NCBI RefSeq assembly: GCF_023053635.1
Contig: NC_086182.1
Coordinates: 2,989,001-3,053,000, forward strand
Direction of reading: 5' to 3'
Source: Elgaria multicarinata webbii
Taxonomy: Eukaryota; Chordata; Lepidosauria; Squamata; Anguidae
Length of the DNA: 64,000 nt
Made by a program: the position numbers and the translations under genes. Positions 1 through 11,804 of this stretch are shown one piece after another (within the stretch, counting starts at the first letter, position 1; each line of letters opens with the position of its first letter). The notes below the pieces were generated by a model that saw nothing but the letters and a program-made list of their open reading frames with translations, did no database searches and was not told the origin of the DNA.

Positions 1-1019
1 ACAACACCCAAGACAGCTCAGCAAGGACTGCGCATGCTCAGCTGCTACGGAATCCTGAGGGGCAGTTCTTATGGGCATGAATGAAAACTGGGGTGGGGCG
101 TGTGTAGCCTTACAAGTGGGCTTGTGTGTGAAGGTGAGGACATGGCATGGACACATTTTGTCACGGGGGGAGGGGGGCAGGGCGGTGGTCTCACTGGTAG
201 GCTTTTGATCTAGACGACACTGTTGCTCTATAGGAATTGAGAGAGTTCTGAGTTTCCCTCTTTGCCCTTTCGTCAGGCGATAAACAGCCCAAATTGTATC
301 TGTAACAAACAATACAAGCATTGTGAGGGGAAGGTAGCAAACACAGCCAAGGCAGGGGAGTCAGCAAGCCCAATTCAAGGAAGCAAGCCCCCCCCCTCTC
401 ATATGGCCTCTGATTAAAGGGAGCACAGAGTCTGTCCTTAGGGAACATGTGCTTGCATTTACATGTGCCACTTGTAGGGCTCCATGGTGTGTGTCTTCTA
501 GCTTCATCACACCAGGGTTATACTGTGCAATCACTGCGAATTGCGTGCAAAGGACTCCGAAGTTTCCAGCTTATAATCTGCTTTGACTGTGAAGTACTCC
601 CAGGCATCCTGCTTGAATTATGCTTCTTAGACAAAAGAAGCGTCGTAGTTTACTACCTGTTTAGGAGCAAATCATTTGTTGTTTTCCGAGTGACCACTGG
701 GGGCGCAGGAGGAGGATTTGGTATGTTTAAAGTACAAATTAAACAAATGCTTACAACTGCGTACGTTTTAAAGATAAAGACATCAAAATTGGCACAGTAA
801 TAGATATTAAGGAGAGCTTTAAGCATACCAAAATTAAAACGGATTGGGTCATCCGTTGATTTTTTAATGCTTTTTTTACATTTCCCCCTTAAACCCTTTT
901 CCTGGTATGCAAAGGAGCTTAGGAGCGCTGCCGCCCAGGGTGTGATTTAGCTAACAACAACAACGACAGCGGGATAATTCGAGGGAAACAGGTACGTGGG
1001 ATGAAGGCTTTCCTTAACC
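1..1019. other. Intergenic DNA, nothing recognised
   Basis: This stretch lies about 15 kb downstream of the TGFA 3' end. I saw no exon-like block with splice sites, no clear LINE protein and no tandem array. A short GA-rich and G-rich patch occurs near 160-185. Open frames here are short and show no recognisable protein. Confidence 0.5.
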
Positions 1020-1378
1020 CAGGGGTGTAGAACCTGGGAGCCAAATCTGGCCTTCCAAGCTTCCCAAGAAAGCCAAGGCCTCTCCCCACTCCCCTCCCTG
1101 CTGCTCAGGGGGTAGTTTCCTGGCTTTGGTGCAGTTTTTCCCTCTCCCCCCCACCTGTATTCTAAACACTTGGAATGCCTCTCCTAAGACTAAGTTTATT
1201 GGCAGTAAGAGCTTCAACCTGAAAGATCCTGGATTTTTTAGGTAATTTTGGCCCCACCCCTTTTCCTTCTTCCCCTCCCCCTTTTGCCTTCAGCCCCACC
1301 CACTCCTGGAATATGTCCCCCCCCCCTTCTCCAAAATGGAATTTGGCCCGTGGGCTGAAAGAGGTTCTGCAGTCCTGA
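1020..1378. repeat. Dispersed nonautonomous DNA repeat (family with AAAGAGGTTCTGCA end)
   Basis: The left end has a GTGTAGAACCT motif and the right end GCTGAAAGAGGTTCTGCA, an inverted-terminal-repeat-like pair. Internal CTCTCCTAAG and GCCCCACCC blocks recur at 24107-24248, and in reverse orientation at 63262-63430. Three copies in one window support a transposon-derived repeat; the superfamily is not assigned. It is followed by a short GGT/GGA-rich run near 1484-1515. Confidence 0.55.
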
Positions 1379-2923
1379 CGGAAGCCCTCACGTCCATTTC
1401 CCCACCACCACCCCAATCTGGGAAAAGTGACAGGCCTGGGCAAGTTGTTGTTCACCCAGCCAAACATCTCCCACCAGACATACATGGTGGAGGCGGTGGT
1501 GGTGGAGGAGGAGGCCAGCCCATGTAGAGGTCCATAAAACTGCAAAATTGGGAGGGGCACCTGGTGGGCTTCATTTGCCCTTTATGCCCAGAATAGGAAG
1601 CCTGGCTCTCAAGAGTCCCAATGAGTCAAAAGCCTCTTGAGATGCCCGTCTGCTGGAGCACTCTTTTATGCAAACACCATTGAAATGAATTTTCAACGTG
1701 GTTTGGGTAAGAGCATTTCTAGGTAGATTGTGCCCAAAGAGTTCCAGGAGGGTTTTTAATTCATTATGCATTTTCAGGGCCAGAGGTTTTACTCCAGCAT
1801 TGTAGAATGTAGATTTTCAAATGTTATGGGGGCAGCTAGAGATCTGCCGCTATGCAGGTTGCCAGGGTGGGGGGGTAGTGCATTGGCAGCACCCACCACT
1901 GAAACTTGCTGTGGGCCTCTCTTTAAAAAACACACAATCTGGTTCAGCATTCTAAGCAGTGCTGAGTGGCAGCATCTAGCAGGAATTTACATTTTCTTCA
2001 ATGCTCCTGAAAGTATGCTTCATAAGGCTAACCCAGGATTTGTTGAGCCTAGTTGTGGTTTGTCTCAACCACACCAGCTACCAAATCATGGCTTATTTTT
2101 GGGCAAACACACACCCAATTTCAAAACCATGATTTGAAGTTGGTTTACGAATCCTGGCTTGCATTAACCAGTTAGATGACGCAGTTGCAAATTCAAAGCC
2201 ACCCTGGGGCAAAGAGCCAAAGATACGCGGCTGAAAAGTCAGGGACATACCCTGACTTTTCCAGCCAGAACGAGGGCAGCCTGGTTCTTTTACCGGTCCC
2301 CTCCTTGCTCAGGAGCTGCTCTGGGGTCATTCCCGGGGGATGGCGACTCCTGATTGCTCGCCGTCTGCTGGAGCAGGGGACTGGCTGGTGAGCGGAATGA
2401 CCACCGGAATGCCCCACCCTGCCTTGCCATGGGGACAAGAGTTTAGGGATAATAAATTCTTTTCTTCCCCTGAGATGCCTCCTCCTCCTCCTCCTCCTCC
2501 AATAAATTCTTTTCTTCCCACAAGCTGCTGCTTCCTCCACTGCCTCCTCCTCGCCCTATGTCTTTTCTTGTCTCTTTTGGAGGGATGAGGGATGGGGTGG
2601 ATGACGGCCATAAGCCTTGCGCTTTCTCCTTGGCGTGGGAATTATTTGGCGCAACCCCACAGAAGCGAAAATGTGTGGTTTGGAGGGGGGAATGCAGCAC
2701 CAATTTGGCGCTGTGAAGATCGTCCCCTGGTTAGTTTCTGTGCTATGTCCAAACCTCTCGCCAACACACAAAGGTACAAGGCAAAAGTAGTGAAAAACTC
2801 TCTCTGAATACCATTTGCTGGGGAACATCCACAGAAGAGCCCTTCACCCTGCGGTGCCTTCCCAGAGGCCTCTGCTTCGACACTGTGGCAAATAGGGGTG
2901 CTGAATCTGATGGGCCTTTGGCT
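1379..2923. other. Intergenic DNA with scattered old repeat remnants
   Basis: No gene was recognised. Around 2085-2150 a CCATGATTTGAAG block near GAATCCTGGCTT suggests an old MITE. At about 2235-2263 there is a small hairpin (AAAAGTCAGGG facing CCCTGACTTTT). At 2480-2500 there is a CTC/CCT run, flanked by two copies of AATAAATTCTTTTCTTCCC (2452-2470 and 2502-2520). Confidence 0.45.
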
Positions 2924-2962
<39 letters not shown>

Positions 2963-3915
2963 ATTTATTTATATAGCACCATCAATGTACATGGTGCTGT
3001 ACAGAGTAAAACAGTAAATAGCAAGACCCTGCCGCATAGGCTTACAATCTAATAAAATCATAGTAAAACAATAAGGAGGGGAAGAGAATGCAAACAGGTA
3101 CAGGGAAGGGTAAGCAGGCACAGGGTAGGGAAAAACTAACAGTAGAAAGTAACAGTAGAAGTCTGCACAACATCAAGTTTTAAAAGCTTTAGGAAAGAGA
3201 AAAGTTTTTAGTTGAGCTTTAAAAGCTGTGGTTGAACTTGTAGTTCTCAAATGTTCTGGAAGAGCGTTCCAAGGGGCAGCAGACGAAAATGGACGAAGCC
3301 GAGCAAGGGAAGTAGAGGCCCTTGGGCAGGCGAGAAACATGGCATCAGAGGAGCGAAGAGCACGAGCGGGGCAATAGTGTGAGATGAGAGAGGAGAGATA
3401 GGAAGGAGCTAGACCGTGAAAAGCTTTGAAGGTTAACAGGAGAAGTTTATATTGGATTCTGAAGTGAATTGGAAGCCAATGAAGAGATTTCAGAAGCGGA
3501 GTAACATGGTCGGAGCGGCGAGCTAAGAAGATGATCTTTGCGGCAGAGTGGTGAACAGAAACCAACGGACTGATGTGAGAAGAAGGAAGGCCAGAGAGAA
3601 GAAGGTTGCAGTAGTCCAACCGTGAAATAACCAGTGCATGAACAAGCGTCTTGGCAGAAGAGACAGACAAAAATGATCGAATCCTGGCAATATTATACAG
3701 GAAAAATCGACAAGATTTAGCTACTGCCTCAATATGAGGAATAAAGGAGAGCGAGGAGTCGAAGATAAAGCCAAGGCTACGAGCTTCCTTGACCGGAGTA
3801 AGCGTAACATCATTGACAGTAAGAGAGAATGAGAGATGAGGAGAAGGTTTAGGAGGAAAAACAAGCAATTCAGTCTTTGCCATGTTAAGCTTCAAGCGAC
3901 GATGATTCAAACAGC
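2924..3915 (-). mobile_element. L2-type LINE, 5'-truncated, 3' half of ORF2 readable
   Basis: On the minus strand a single open frame of about 245 codons (3173-3910) encodes the C-terminal part of an L2-clade reverse transcriptase protein. Recognisable blocks are KTELLVFPPKPSP, LGFIFDSSLSF, SRLDYCNLLLSGLP, LKSLHWLPI and the terminal FKAQLKTFLFPKAF, all typical of L2. The 3' UTR holds the motif ATATAGCACCATCAATGTAC (plus strand) and ends in a (GAT)n microsatellite at about 2926-2961. The 5' end is cut off inside the RT region near 3915, the usual outcome of incomplete target-primed reverse transcription. The intact 245-codon frame suggests a fairly recent insertion. Confidence 0.88.
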
Positions 3916-4487
3916 TCTACTGATGTTCTCATTTTCTGATGAAGATGTTGTATAATTTGCCTTTTGGAATGTCACGGGGCCTCTCCTTCCCTCTTCTTGT
4001 CAAGAAGCACTGTTCTGGAATAAACAAATAAATGTTTATTAGGCCACAAGCATATCCAGATCGTTGGACTGTGGCAAATTTTGCCGTGGCACCAGGTGGG
4101 ATTTGGAGGAGGAGGAGGAGAAGGCCAAACAGCTGCTGTTTGTCGGAATTTTGTTATTCCATGTCCATTTAGTGCATATTTCCATTTCTATGTTTGTAAT
4201 ACTTAATCTGTTTCGAATATTGGGTTTTAGCATTTCAAACAAGATTTTAATTTTTTTGTTTTTTGCATCACATAGCCTTATAATTAATGTTAACAATTAA
4301 ATTTTACTGACCTTTGAAAAGAGCACAGTGTTGTAGATTTTTAGAAATATTTATTTTTAGCTAAATGAAAATAAACACATTCAAGAATTGTGGAAACCTT
4401 TTGAAGCAATAATGTAACCCTAATACAATCCTTTAAGAATCAAGTCTCATGATTGTGCACTGGGCGTAGAGTTGCCAACTGACCAGA
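3916..4487. other. Intergenic DNA, nothing recognised
   Basis: AT-rich, no recognisable protein or repeat apart from a GGA-rich run near 4096-4115. Confidence 0.4.
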
Positions 4488-4735
4488 AACTTGGGTGACC
4501 ATATACAGGACAGGGCTCCTGTATTTTTAACGGTTGTATTGAACAGGGAATTTCAGTAGGTGTCATTTGTATATATGGAGAACCTGGTGAAATTCCCTCT
4601 TCATCACAACAGCTAAAGCTGCAGGTGCCCTGCCCTCTTTTAAATCTGGTCACAGTATAGCTGCAGTATAGCTCCTGCAGCTTTAACTGTTGTAATGAAG
4701 AGGGAATTTCACCAGGTGCGACATGCATACATGAA
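4488..4735. mobile_element. Partial hAT MITE, GGGTGACCATAT family
   Basis: It shares the left terminus GGGTGACCATAT and the internal blocks ACAGGGCTCCTGTAT and ATATATGGAGAACCTGG with the complete copies at 5236-5555 and 37652-37971. The internal palindromic centre is present, but the right terminal repeat is missing, so the copy is a deletion product. Confidence 0.75.
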
Positions 4736-5227
4736 CTTCCTGGGTGGAGAACTTTTATTTTTTAACACGCAGAGAGACAGCCATCTCTCAAGAACCTGAC
4801 CATTTAAAATGGGCAGCAGCTGCATTGTGCATAAGGCTTGCAAGGCACAAGCCACCGAATGTAGCTGGGCTGGTTTGTGATTAGGGTTGCGTTGAAAACC
4901 GGTTCTGCTAGAAAATGGGGGAAACATTTCCAACTGGAAAATAAATGAAACAAGGAAGGAAAACCTTCAGATTATTATCCACGTGATTTTGGAGGAAGTT
5001 CTTGTCAGATGAGGACATAAAATATTGCCCTGACATTACTAGTGTCTATCTATTCCGAACTAACCTGAACTATTTGTGTGTTTTCAAGATGTAGAGCAAC
5101 TTGCTGCCTGGCCAGTTTGGTTACCCCACTTCCCTCACAACTCTAGTTTATAAAAGAGCAGGCACAGTGTACACAAGATTGAAAGAAAAACTCAGCAATT
5201 TTACAGTACAACCCTATCTGTCTGTCT

Positions 5228-5563
5228 GTCTGGAATAGGGTGACTCTATGAAAAGGAGGACAGGGCTCCTGTATCTTTAACAGTTGCATAGACAAGGGAA
5301 TTTCAGCAGGTTTCATTTGTTTATATGGAGAACCTGGTGAAATTCCCTCTTCATCACAATAGTTAAAGGTGCAGGTGCTATATTAGAGTGACCAGATTTA
5401 AAAGAGGGCAGGGCACCTGCAGCTTTAACTGTTGTGATGAAGAGGAAATTTCCCCAGGTTCTCCATATATACAAATGACACCTGCTGAAATTCCCTTTTC
5501 TATGCGACTGTTAAAGATACAGGAGCCCTGTCCTCTTTTTCATATGGTCACCCTAGTCTGGAA
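5228..5563. mobile_element. Complete hAT MITE with 8-bp target-site duplication
   Basis: The element itself is 5236-5555 (320 bp). It starts TAGGGTGACTCTATGAAAAG, ends with the matching inverted repeat CATATGGTCACCCTA, and is palindromic through most of its length. It is flanked by identical 8-bp copies of GTCTGGAA at 5228-5235 and 5556-5563, the duplication length of hAT transposases. It has no coding capacity and must have been moved in trans. Confidence 0.9.
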
Positions 5564-7492
5564 CTAAACTCCATTGAACACAATGGAATTTACTCCCAGG
5601 TGTTTGTTAATTAACTAGGGGTAGCCAATTATAATCAGCAAAAATGAAGGATTTGTTTGTTAATTTTCTGAGCCTCTTTTGATTTTGTCATTTTACTATA
5701 ACAGGGAATGAAAAAGGACATATTCAAGACAGCTTTTCCTCCTGACAAGGAGTATTATCGTTCATCTATTATTTGTAAAAGGACAATCCATCCTCTTGGC
5801 CTTGTGAAGATCCATGCATTGCCAACTCACACAATGACCATCTCATTTGTGTGCAAGGAAGTTATTAATTTGTGTGTGTGTCCCAGCAATTATTTCATGT
5901 TTCCTTCAATATCACAAAAAGGTGCTTATATTAAGGTTTTAGGATTGCACAAATCTATTAAAATTAAATCTATGAATTAGTTGACAGAGGTTGCATCCCT
6001 ATGCACACTTACCTGGGATTAAGTCCTATTGAACTCAAGTGACGTCATATGTATAGAATTGGCCTGTAAGTGACTCGACACATATAGAATTGCCTTATAA
6101 TTGGTTTAAGAGGTTGATGATTGCTCAACTAACAATTCTTTAATGAATTTACAGCCCTAATTATTATAATGTATGTTGTGGTTCAGATAGCTATACTCCG
6201 TATACTGGCTCAAAAGAGACAGCCTCTAACCTATTTTTCAGTCTTAAAAAAAAGAAAAGAAAAATCTAATCGGTGTGGGGGTGGGAATTGGAGAAGAGAC
6301 AGTCCTGAGTAAAAAGGCCTACCTTCAGAAACACTCAGCTTTCCCCAACCTGGAACGGAAGTAGAACTCTCCTGCAAAACTTGCCACGCAACGCGGAAAG
6401 TTCAGAGATGGGCTGGGGGGCATACAAGAGACATTGCGGGGCCAGTTTTAGCCCATGTGCATTCAAAAGGATACGCCTTCTCTCGCACTCTGTTCTCCCA
6501 AGAATAACCACGTAGTGTAAGGCTTATTACTAGAGATCTACGAGAACAATTGTCCTCATTTTTGTTTTAATTTGAAGCCTGAGCAGTGTGGACGTGCAGA
6601 AAATGTTGAAACCATGAAAAGGTTCGAAGCTTGAGCTTTAATAGCAAAACACTATCTTTCTTGGCTCCGCGCCAACCTGTCTCCTGTTCCACAGCCAATG
6701 GAAATTTCACGATACCCTTTGTATTTCCATCACTGTCGCTGCCACTGCCCATAGCCAACATGGTGAACCTGTTGAGGCCTGCCCATGCTTCCCTCCTGCT
6801 GCTGAGGCTAGCCTAGGGTGCATCTGCTGAGGAGGAGCCCTGTCTGCATGCTGCCCTTGCTCACACAGGTGCAGCAGCAACAGGGCATTCTCCTATCCCA
6901 GGCCTACCCCGAAGCTCTGAGCCCAGCTCAGTTTGGAGAGGAAGGACCTGAGAAAGTGATTGCCACAGACGAGCCAAAACTAGAGGACTCATGAGTGTGA
7001 CTGAGATGGGGTCCTGGTATATGTGTGGGAGAGGGGGGTCTGTGTTACAAGACTCTACTGCCCCCCCCCCAATGCTTGGTCCCTGCCATCACCCTCTGAC
7101 CTGAGGCACCAGGCACTGGCTGACTCTTCCCCTGACCAGCCAGGTGCCCGCCTCTACCCTTGGCAGGCACTGCTGCATTCCTTCCACCCTGGAAGGCAGT
7201 GGCTCCTCCTATACTGTACACATCAATAGCTTTGACTTTTTCAGAGCCAGGACCAACCTTGAGCACATTGTGGCCCTCCAGATGTTTGGTCTGCAACCAT
7301 GGGTGTGATCTGCCCTCAATTGGGGCACAGCCCACATATTCTACTTATATTTAATTATTGAGAAACCAGTTGATACGCCACTTAACAAAGCCTTCTCAAA
7401 TTGGTTTATATAGTAAAATAGCGTCATTAAACCATTCTAGATCATTTCAACTCTGAAGTTTTCACTACAATTTCCTTTGTATTTTTCCTTGA
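5564..7492. other. Intergenic DNA with one short MITE
   Basis: A copy of the squamate GCATCCCTATGCACACTTACC-type palindromic repeat is seen at about 5990-6062. A degraded half copy of the palindromic CTCCAGATG family may lie at 7268-7320. Otherwise nothing is recognised; frames in this stretch are short and unlike known proteins. Confidence 0.45.
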
Positions 7493-7562
7493 GTCATAGA
7501 AGGGGCATATGAGACCATCGAGTCCAACCCCCTACTCAATGCAGGAATCATTGCAGGAGTCT
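7493..7562 (-). mobile_element. CR1 3'-end fragment
   Basis: A 70-bp piece with GAGTCATAGAAGGGGC and CATCGAGTCCAACCCCCT matches the terminal segment of the CR1 elements at 8629 and 28452. Only the extreme 3' end is present. Confidence 0.7.
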
Positions 7563-7737
7563 CGTAGATCTCATTGGACATAAGGTAACAGCAGCTTCTC
7601 TTGGGATTCTTAGAAGAGGAGGCTGATGGAGATAGTGGGAGAACAGTAAACAGTCCTCTCCCTAGACCTTCTCTCAACGTTCTGACTTCCAAGTTGAAAA
7701 CCAAGGCATGGCACAAGATCATACAATTAGCTATACG

Positions 7738-7802
7738 AGCCTTCTCCAACCTGGCACCCTGCAGATGTAATGGACTGCAATTCCCATCATGCCTAACTAG
7801 CA
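7738..7802. mobile_element. Half copy of palindromic MITE (CTCCAGATGTGTTGGAC family)
   Basis: TCCAACCTGGCACCCTGCAG followed by GACTGCAATTCCCATCAT matches the left arm of the palindromic family; the right arm is absent. Confidence 0.65.
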
Positions 7803-7850
7803 TGTGGGCACCAAGTTCAAGAATGAAGGGAGAGGCGGGTAACAAATAAA

Positions 7851-7852
7851 TA

Positions 7853-7900
<48 letters not shown>
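7851..7900. repeat. (ATT)n microsatellite
   Basis: About 15 to 16 uninterrupted TTA units. It may be the tail of a degraded LINE. Confidence 0.9.
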
Positions 7901-8453
7901 GAAGGCTGACCTATAACATCACTGTTTGCTGTACAAATGATGAGACAGAAGGATCGTTAATAACTTTTGTTGCTGTTTATTAACCTTTCACACAAGGCTT
8001 TTTATACCAACCTGTAGGAGAGTTTCTTCAAATCTTGCATGCTTGCTACCTTAACAGTACAGCTGGTCGTATAAAAATATCCTCACCACCGTATGAATGA
8101 TCTATTCTCTTGGACAGAGCCAGGTGTTCTGGTGACAGCAGCAGGTAGGAAACAGGGTCAATTACAACGTGTTCCGTCCCTTGTAATTCATATTCAGCTC
8201 CCAGCAGTCAGAGGTTTTGGGAACACCTTGAGAAATGAGGTTGCATTCCATAACTATCTTCATTGACAAGGGCCGATGATGTTGGATCTGCTTCAAATTT
8301 GTATGGCTAAAGCCCTACCTAAGAGCTATCATTGTGCCAAGTTTCATCTCTTTATCTTTAAAAATGACAGAGATATAAGCATTTTTATTCGTTCCCATTG
8401 AAGCAGAGTTGCTGTTTGGGGAGGATGGGAAAAACCGATTTTTTCTTCAAATT
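7901..8453. other. Intergenic DNA, nothing recognised
   Basis: No protein similarity, tandem array or recognised repeat was seen. Confidence 0.4.
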
Positions 8454-8560
8454 TCATAATTTATTTATTTATTTAATTATTTATGTATTAAATTTATATA
8501 CCGCCCCATAGCCGAAGCTCTCGGGTCAGTTTACAAAGCTCTCTGGGCGGTTTAATTCCC
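8454..8560 (-). mobile_element. L2 3'-end fragment
   Basis: A TTTATTTATTTAATTATTTA tail is followed by ATACCGCCCCATAGCCGAAG and CTCTGGGCGGTTTA, the 3' end of the L2 subfamily also seen at 11805, 15283 and 43650. Minus orientation. Confidence 0.75.
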
Positions 8561-8599
8561 CCCTTTCTGGATTTGTTACCAATAATCCTGACAAATCTG

Positions 8600-8628
8600 G
8601 GTTTTTGCTGTCATATGGTCACCCTACT
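8600..8628. mobile_element. Right end of a GGGTGACC-family hAT MITE
   Basis: CATATGGTCACCCTA is the conserved right terminus of the family at 5236-5555; it abuts the CR1 fragment that follows, whose insertion or a deletion removed the rest. Confidence 0.55.
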
Positions 8629-9020
8629 ATCATAGAATCATAGATTAGCAGAGTTAGAAGGGGCCTATGGGGCCATCAAGACCACCCTCCTGCTCAATGC
8701 AGGAATCCACCTTAAAGCATCCCTGACAGATGGTTGCCCAGCTGCCTCTTGAAGGCCTGTAGTGTGGGAGAGCCCATTGTTGTATTGCTCTAACAGTGAG
8801 GAAGTTTTTCCTGATGTCCAGCCGGAATCTGGCTTCCTGTAACTTGAGCCCGTTATTCCATGTCCTGCACTCTGGGAGGATCGAGAAGAGATCCTGGCCC
8901 TCCTCTGTGTGGGAACCTTTCAAATATTTGAAGAGTGCTATCATGTCTGCCCTCAGTGTTCTTTTCTCAAGGCCAAAGATGCCCAGTTCTTTCAGTCATC
9001 CCATTAACTGAGAGATCTGA
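8629..9020 (-). mobile_element. CR1 LINE 3'-end fragment
   Basis: The minus strand carries the C-terminus of CR1 ORF2, with [33 protein letters not shown] and LDIRKNFLTVRAIQQW, then the 3' UTR ending in the ATCATAGAATCATAGA repeat. Truncated at the 5' side near 9020. Confidence 0.9.
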
Positions 9021-10274
9021 GACAGTACTGGGATAGGTCCAGTAGAGACAGGTCACGTTCCCCACTGAAAGATTAGGAATGAGCACTTCCAAATTTACCA
9101 GTCTGCTGCTGCAGCTATGACAGTTACACAAAGAATATGAGAAAAGACATCTAGAACGAGCATCAATATAACTGCTTCAGAACCTTAGTCTACACTATCC
9201 AGAAACTCCTCGTTATCAGTGTGAACAATGCTTGGAGCCGGCCACTCCTTGACACACCTGAGATCTGACCTGGAAGGGCAGGAGACTATTTCTGAGGATT
9301 TAAGAATATAATTATTGTTTATATGCAGCTGCACTCCAAGAGCAATGAAGCCTGGCTAGTAGGACTGACAGTCACAGCCTCACAGCTGGATCTTATGCAT
9401 TTTTACTCAGAGGTAAGTCCATGAGGTTGAAGAGATGCAGCCTTCTTGGGTCCTTATTAGCTAAATGTATGAAACTGATATCTGAATGAAAGGTCGACTG
9501 CCTGCCCTATCCTTGCAAGTAGACCCCAGTTAAATGAACATAAAATCCCAGAGAAACAGGAGAAAATTAAATCAGACTAAAATGTACTTTTAATAAACCC
9601 TGCATGTTTAATTTATTTTAATTTAAAACATTCTATATACGCTTCATCAAAATGGATTCCAGGGAGATCTGCAAGGTTAAAAAAACCCCACACATATACA
9701 TAAATCCACAAATAACGGATGAAACAGACGACAGGCGTGTCCAGATGGTGTCCTCCTGGCACTACCAATCCGACGGCCTCAGTCACAGAATTTCACAGGG
9801 GAGGGGGCCAAATGACATTGCCTCCACTTGTACTCTTCCCATACTCCCCACCACTTCCTATGTCATCTTTTCTCCATGAAGGAAGGAAAGGCAGAATGGC
9901 TCCGTGCTGCTTTCGGATTGTCAGCACGAGGGTGTTAAGGTGCTACCAGACTTTTGGTTGTTTTGTTTGCTGCCGGCTGGTTTGAGGGCATTTGAAATGC
10001 AATGTGCTTTACAGAACAACCAGCAAGAGCCAGGCCCTCGCTGAAAGGAGCTTACAATCTCAGTGTAGACAGTGGGGTGGGACAATAGGAGGGTGGGGAA
10101 GCGATGGACAGATGGGAGCAAACACAGTTCAGTTCAGGCGTGGTGAAGGACCATTCATGAGTCACGTTGCCACATAGCAAAGTAAAGGTCACCATGTCCC
10201 TGCAGAATTGAGGGGAGCCATGATCAGGATTCCCACACACCTAGTGTCCCACGAACGATCATGGAAATGGGATC
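9021..10274. other. Intergenic DNA, nothing recognised
   Basis: A degraded ATTTTTACTCAGAGGTAAGT piece near 9398-9417 resembles the GCAATCCTATGC MITE family. No gene was seen. Confidence 0.4.
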
Positions 10275-10381
10275 ATGGAAGGAGGAGGAGGAGGAGGAGG
10301 AGGAGGAGGAGGAGGAGGAGAAGAAGAAGAAGAAGAAGAAGAAGAAGAAGAAGAAGAAGAAGAAGAAGAAGAAGAAGAAGA

Positions 10382-10443
<62 letters not shown>
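10275..10443. repeat. Compound (GGA)n-(GAA)n-(AAT)n microsatellite
   Basis: Three adjoining trinucleotide arrays: about 14 GGA units (10278-10320), about 20 GAA units (10321-10381) and about 20 AAT units (10382-10443). The first 100 bases are pure purine on the plus strand. Long arginine/asparagine or tyrosine/phenylalanine open frames here are translations of the repeat, not genes. Confidence 0.97.
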
Positions 10444-10447
<4 letters not shown>

Positions 10448-10617
10448 TTAGGACTGACCCTGTTATTGATTTGGGCACTCACTTCCACAGAAAAACCCTT
10501 GTCCTCCTCTGAACTAAGTAACTATCCCCTCCTATCACCACGCCATGTCTTCCAGCCTGACTTCCATGACCTCCTGCCCCATTTCCCCACAGTGGCTGGG
10601 TTTGTACTATCAATTTG

Positions 10618-10862
10618 AGCCATCAAGGCTTAAATGAGCCACCATGGCTTGTGGCATGTTCCAGGCACCCACTCCGTAACCTAATCCCTTAAAACAACCC
10701 ATAGATACTGGGTGGTTTCTTGACCATACCAACAACCCACATCACTTGGTTCAAATGACATGAGAGAACCAATGAGGGGAGGTTGGTGAACAGAATGAGT
10801 GCACCACAAGCCACGGTGGCTTATCTAAGCCACCGTGGCTCAAATTGTTCTTGCGAACCAGG
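10618..10862. mobile_element. MITE-like palindromic repeat (AGCCACCGTGGCT ends)
   Basis: The left end has TGAGCCATCAAGGC and AGCCACCATGGCT; the right end has AGCCACGGTGGCT and AGCCACCGTGGCT. These are inverted, imperfect terminal repeats around a noncoding centre, as expected for a nonautonomous DNA transposon. Only this copy is seen in the window, so the call is moderate. Confidence 0.5.
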
Positions 10863-11104
10863 TCACTGAAAGCAATCATCCCACTCACATGAGAGTCACA
10901 CCTCTCTGTCATTCTCACTCCAACTCTTCTCTCTCCTCTTCAGGTCCTGGCAAGGGAGGCCTAGCAGATTTTGGTTCCAGAAGAGGAAACCCAAATAGCT
11001 CCTCACTAATTAACACCAAACACAAATCTCCCACCCAGACGTTCTGCTCTGCAAGCCTCAACTGAAATGCACGGTGTCTTTCTGCTGGGAAGCAAAGACT
11101 GCTT

Positions 11105-11340
11105 CATTCAAGAAGGGATTTGGCCTGTAAGTGGTTCTGTTGGGTTGGACACTGTTAATAATTCTTTCTTTTTTAACCCAACCCTCCTGTAATTGTTATG
11201 TTTTTTGATGGTATTTTAAAGTATTGTTTTATTGTCTTAAGCAATTTTAATTGTGCAAGCCAGCTGGAGTGCCATTTGGGGTGGGTGGGGTAGAAAGGTA
11301 GGGTGCAAATCAAATAAATGATAATAAAAAATAATAATCT
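11105..11340 (+). mobile_element. LINE or SINE 3' tail
   Basis: TTTGATGGTATTTTAAAG, then a segment that resembles the usual GTGCCGCCC-type tail of squamate L2/SINE 3' ends (GGGTGCAAATCAAATAAATG) and a degenerate AATAATAAA tail. Subfamily uncertain. Confidence 0.45.
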
Positions 11341-11804
11341 GATTCGACATCCCATTTTTTCTCACCAAAGAATACCCCACAAGCCCTTTTCACAGAAGAT
11401 TTCTGACTCAGATGCAGAACAGGCTTCTGTTGTACACTCACCCAGCAAAAGGTGTCCACGGAAGGCTCCGTCCATATGTCTGCCAGGCAGCTGCAGCTTC
11501 CACCGTTCCTTCAGAACATCTCCTGCCTGCTGGAGTTGCTCGTGGGATGTGTCCCACATGTGGAGAACATAAACCCAGGAAAGGAAGCTCCTCCATTAAT
11601 GCACACTGGAATTCCGTTGGTTTTAGGACACAGCTGTACGTGGTCAGTGATTCATACCCTTCGTCTTATTTGTACAGATTAAACCCTTTCCTAAGGAACT
11701 GGCTTTAGTTCCTTAATTTAAACAAGGAAATGGACACCTGTTATTGAGTTGGCTGGAACATGCATGTTTCCCCCCCCTCCCCCTTTACACAGATTTATCT
11801 GACT
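11341..11804. other. Intergenic DNA, nothing recognised
   Basis: Overlapping short frames with no family resemblance; no repeat recognised. Confidence 0.4.

Noticed and set aside
1162-1560. 132-codon minus-strand frame near a GGT/GGA run
   Set aside because: It overlaps the AAAGAGGTTCTGCA repeat family and low-complexity sequence.
10208-10618. 136-codon plus-strand frame with poly-Arg and poly-Asn
   Set aside because: It is a translation of the trinucleotide microsatellite; no flanking domain.
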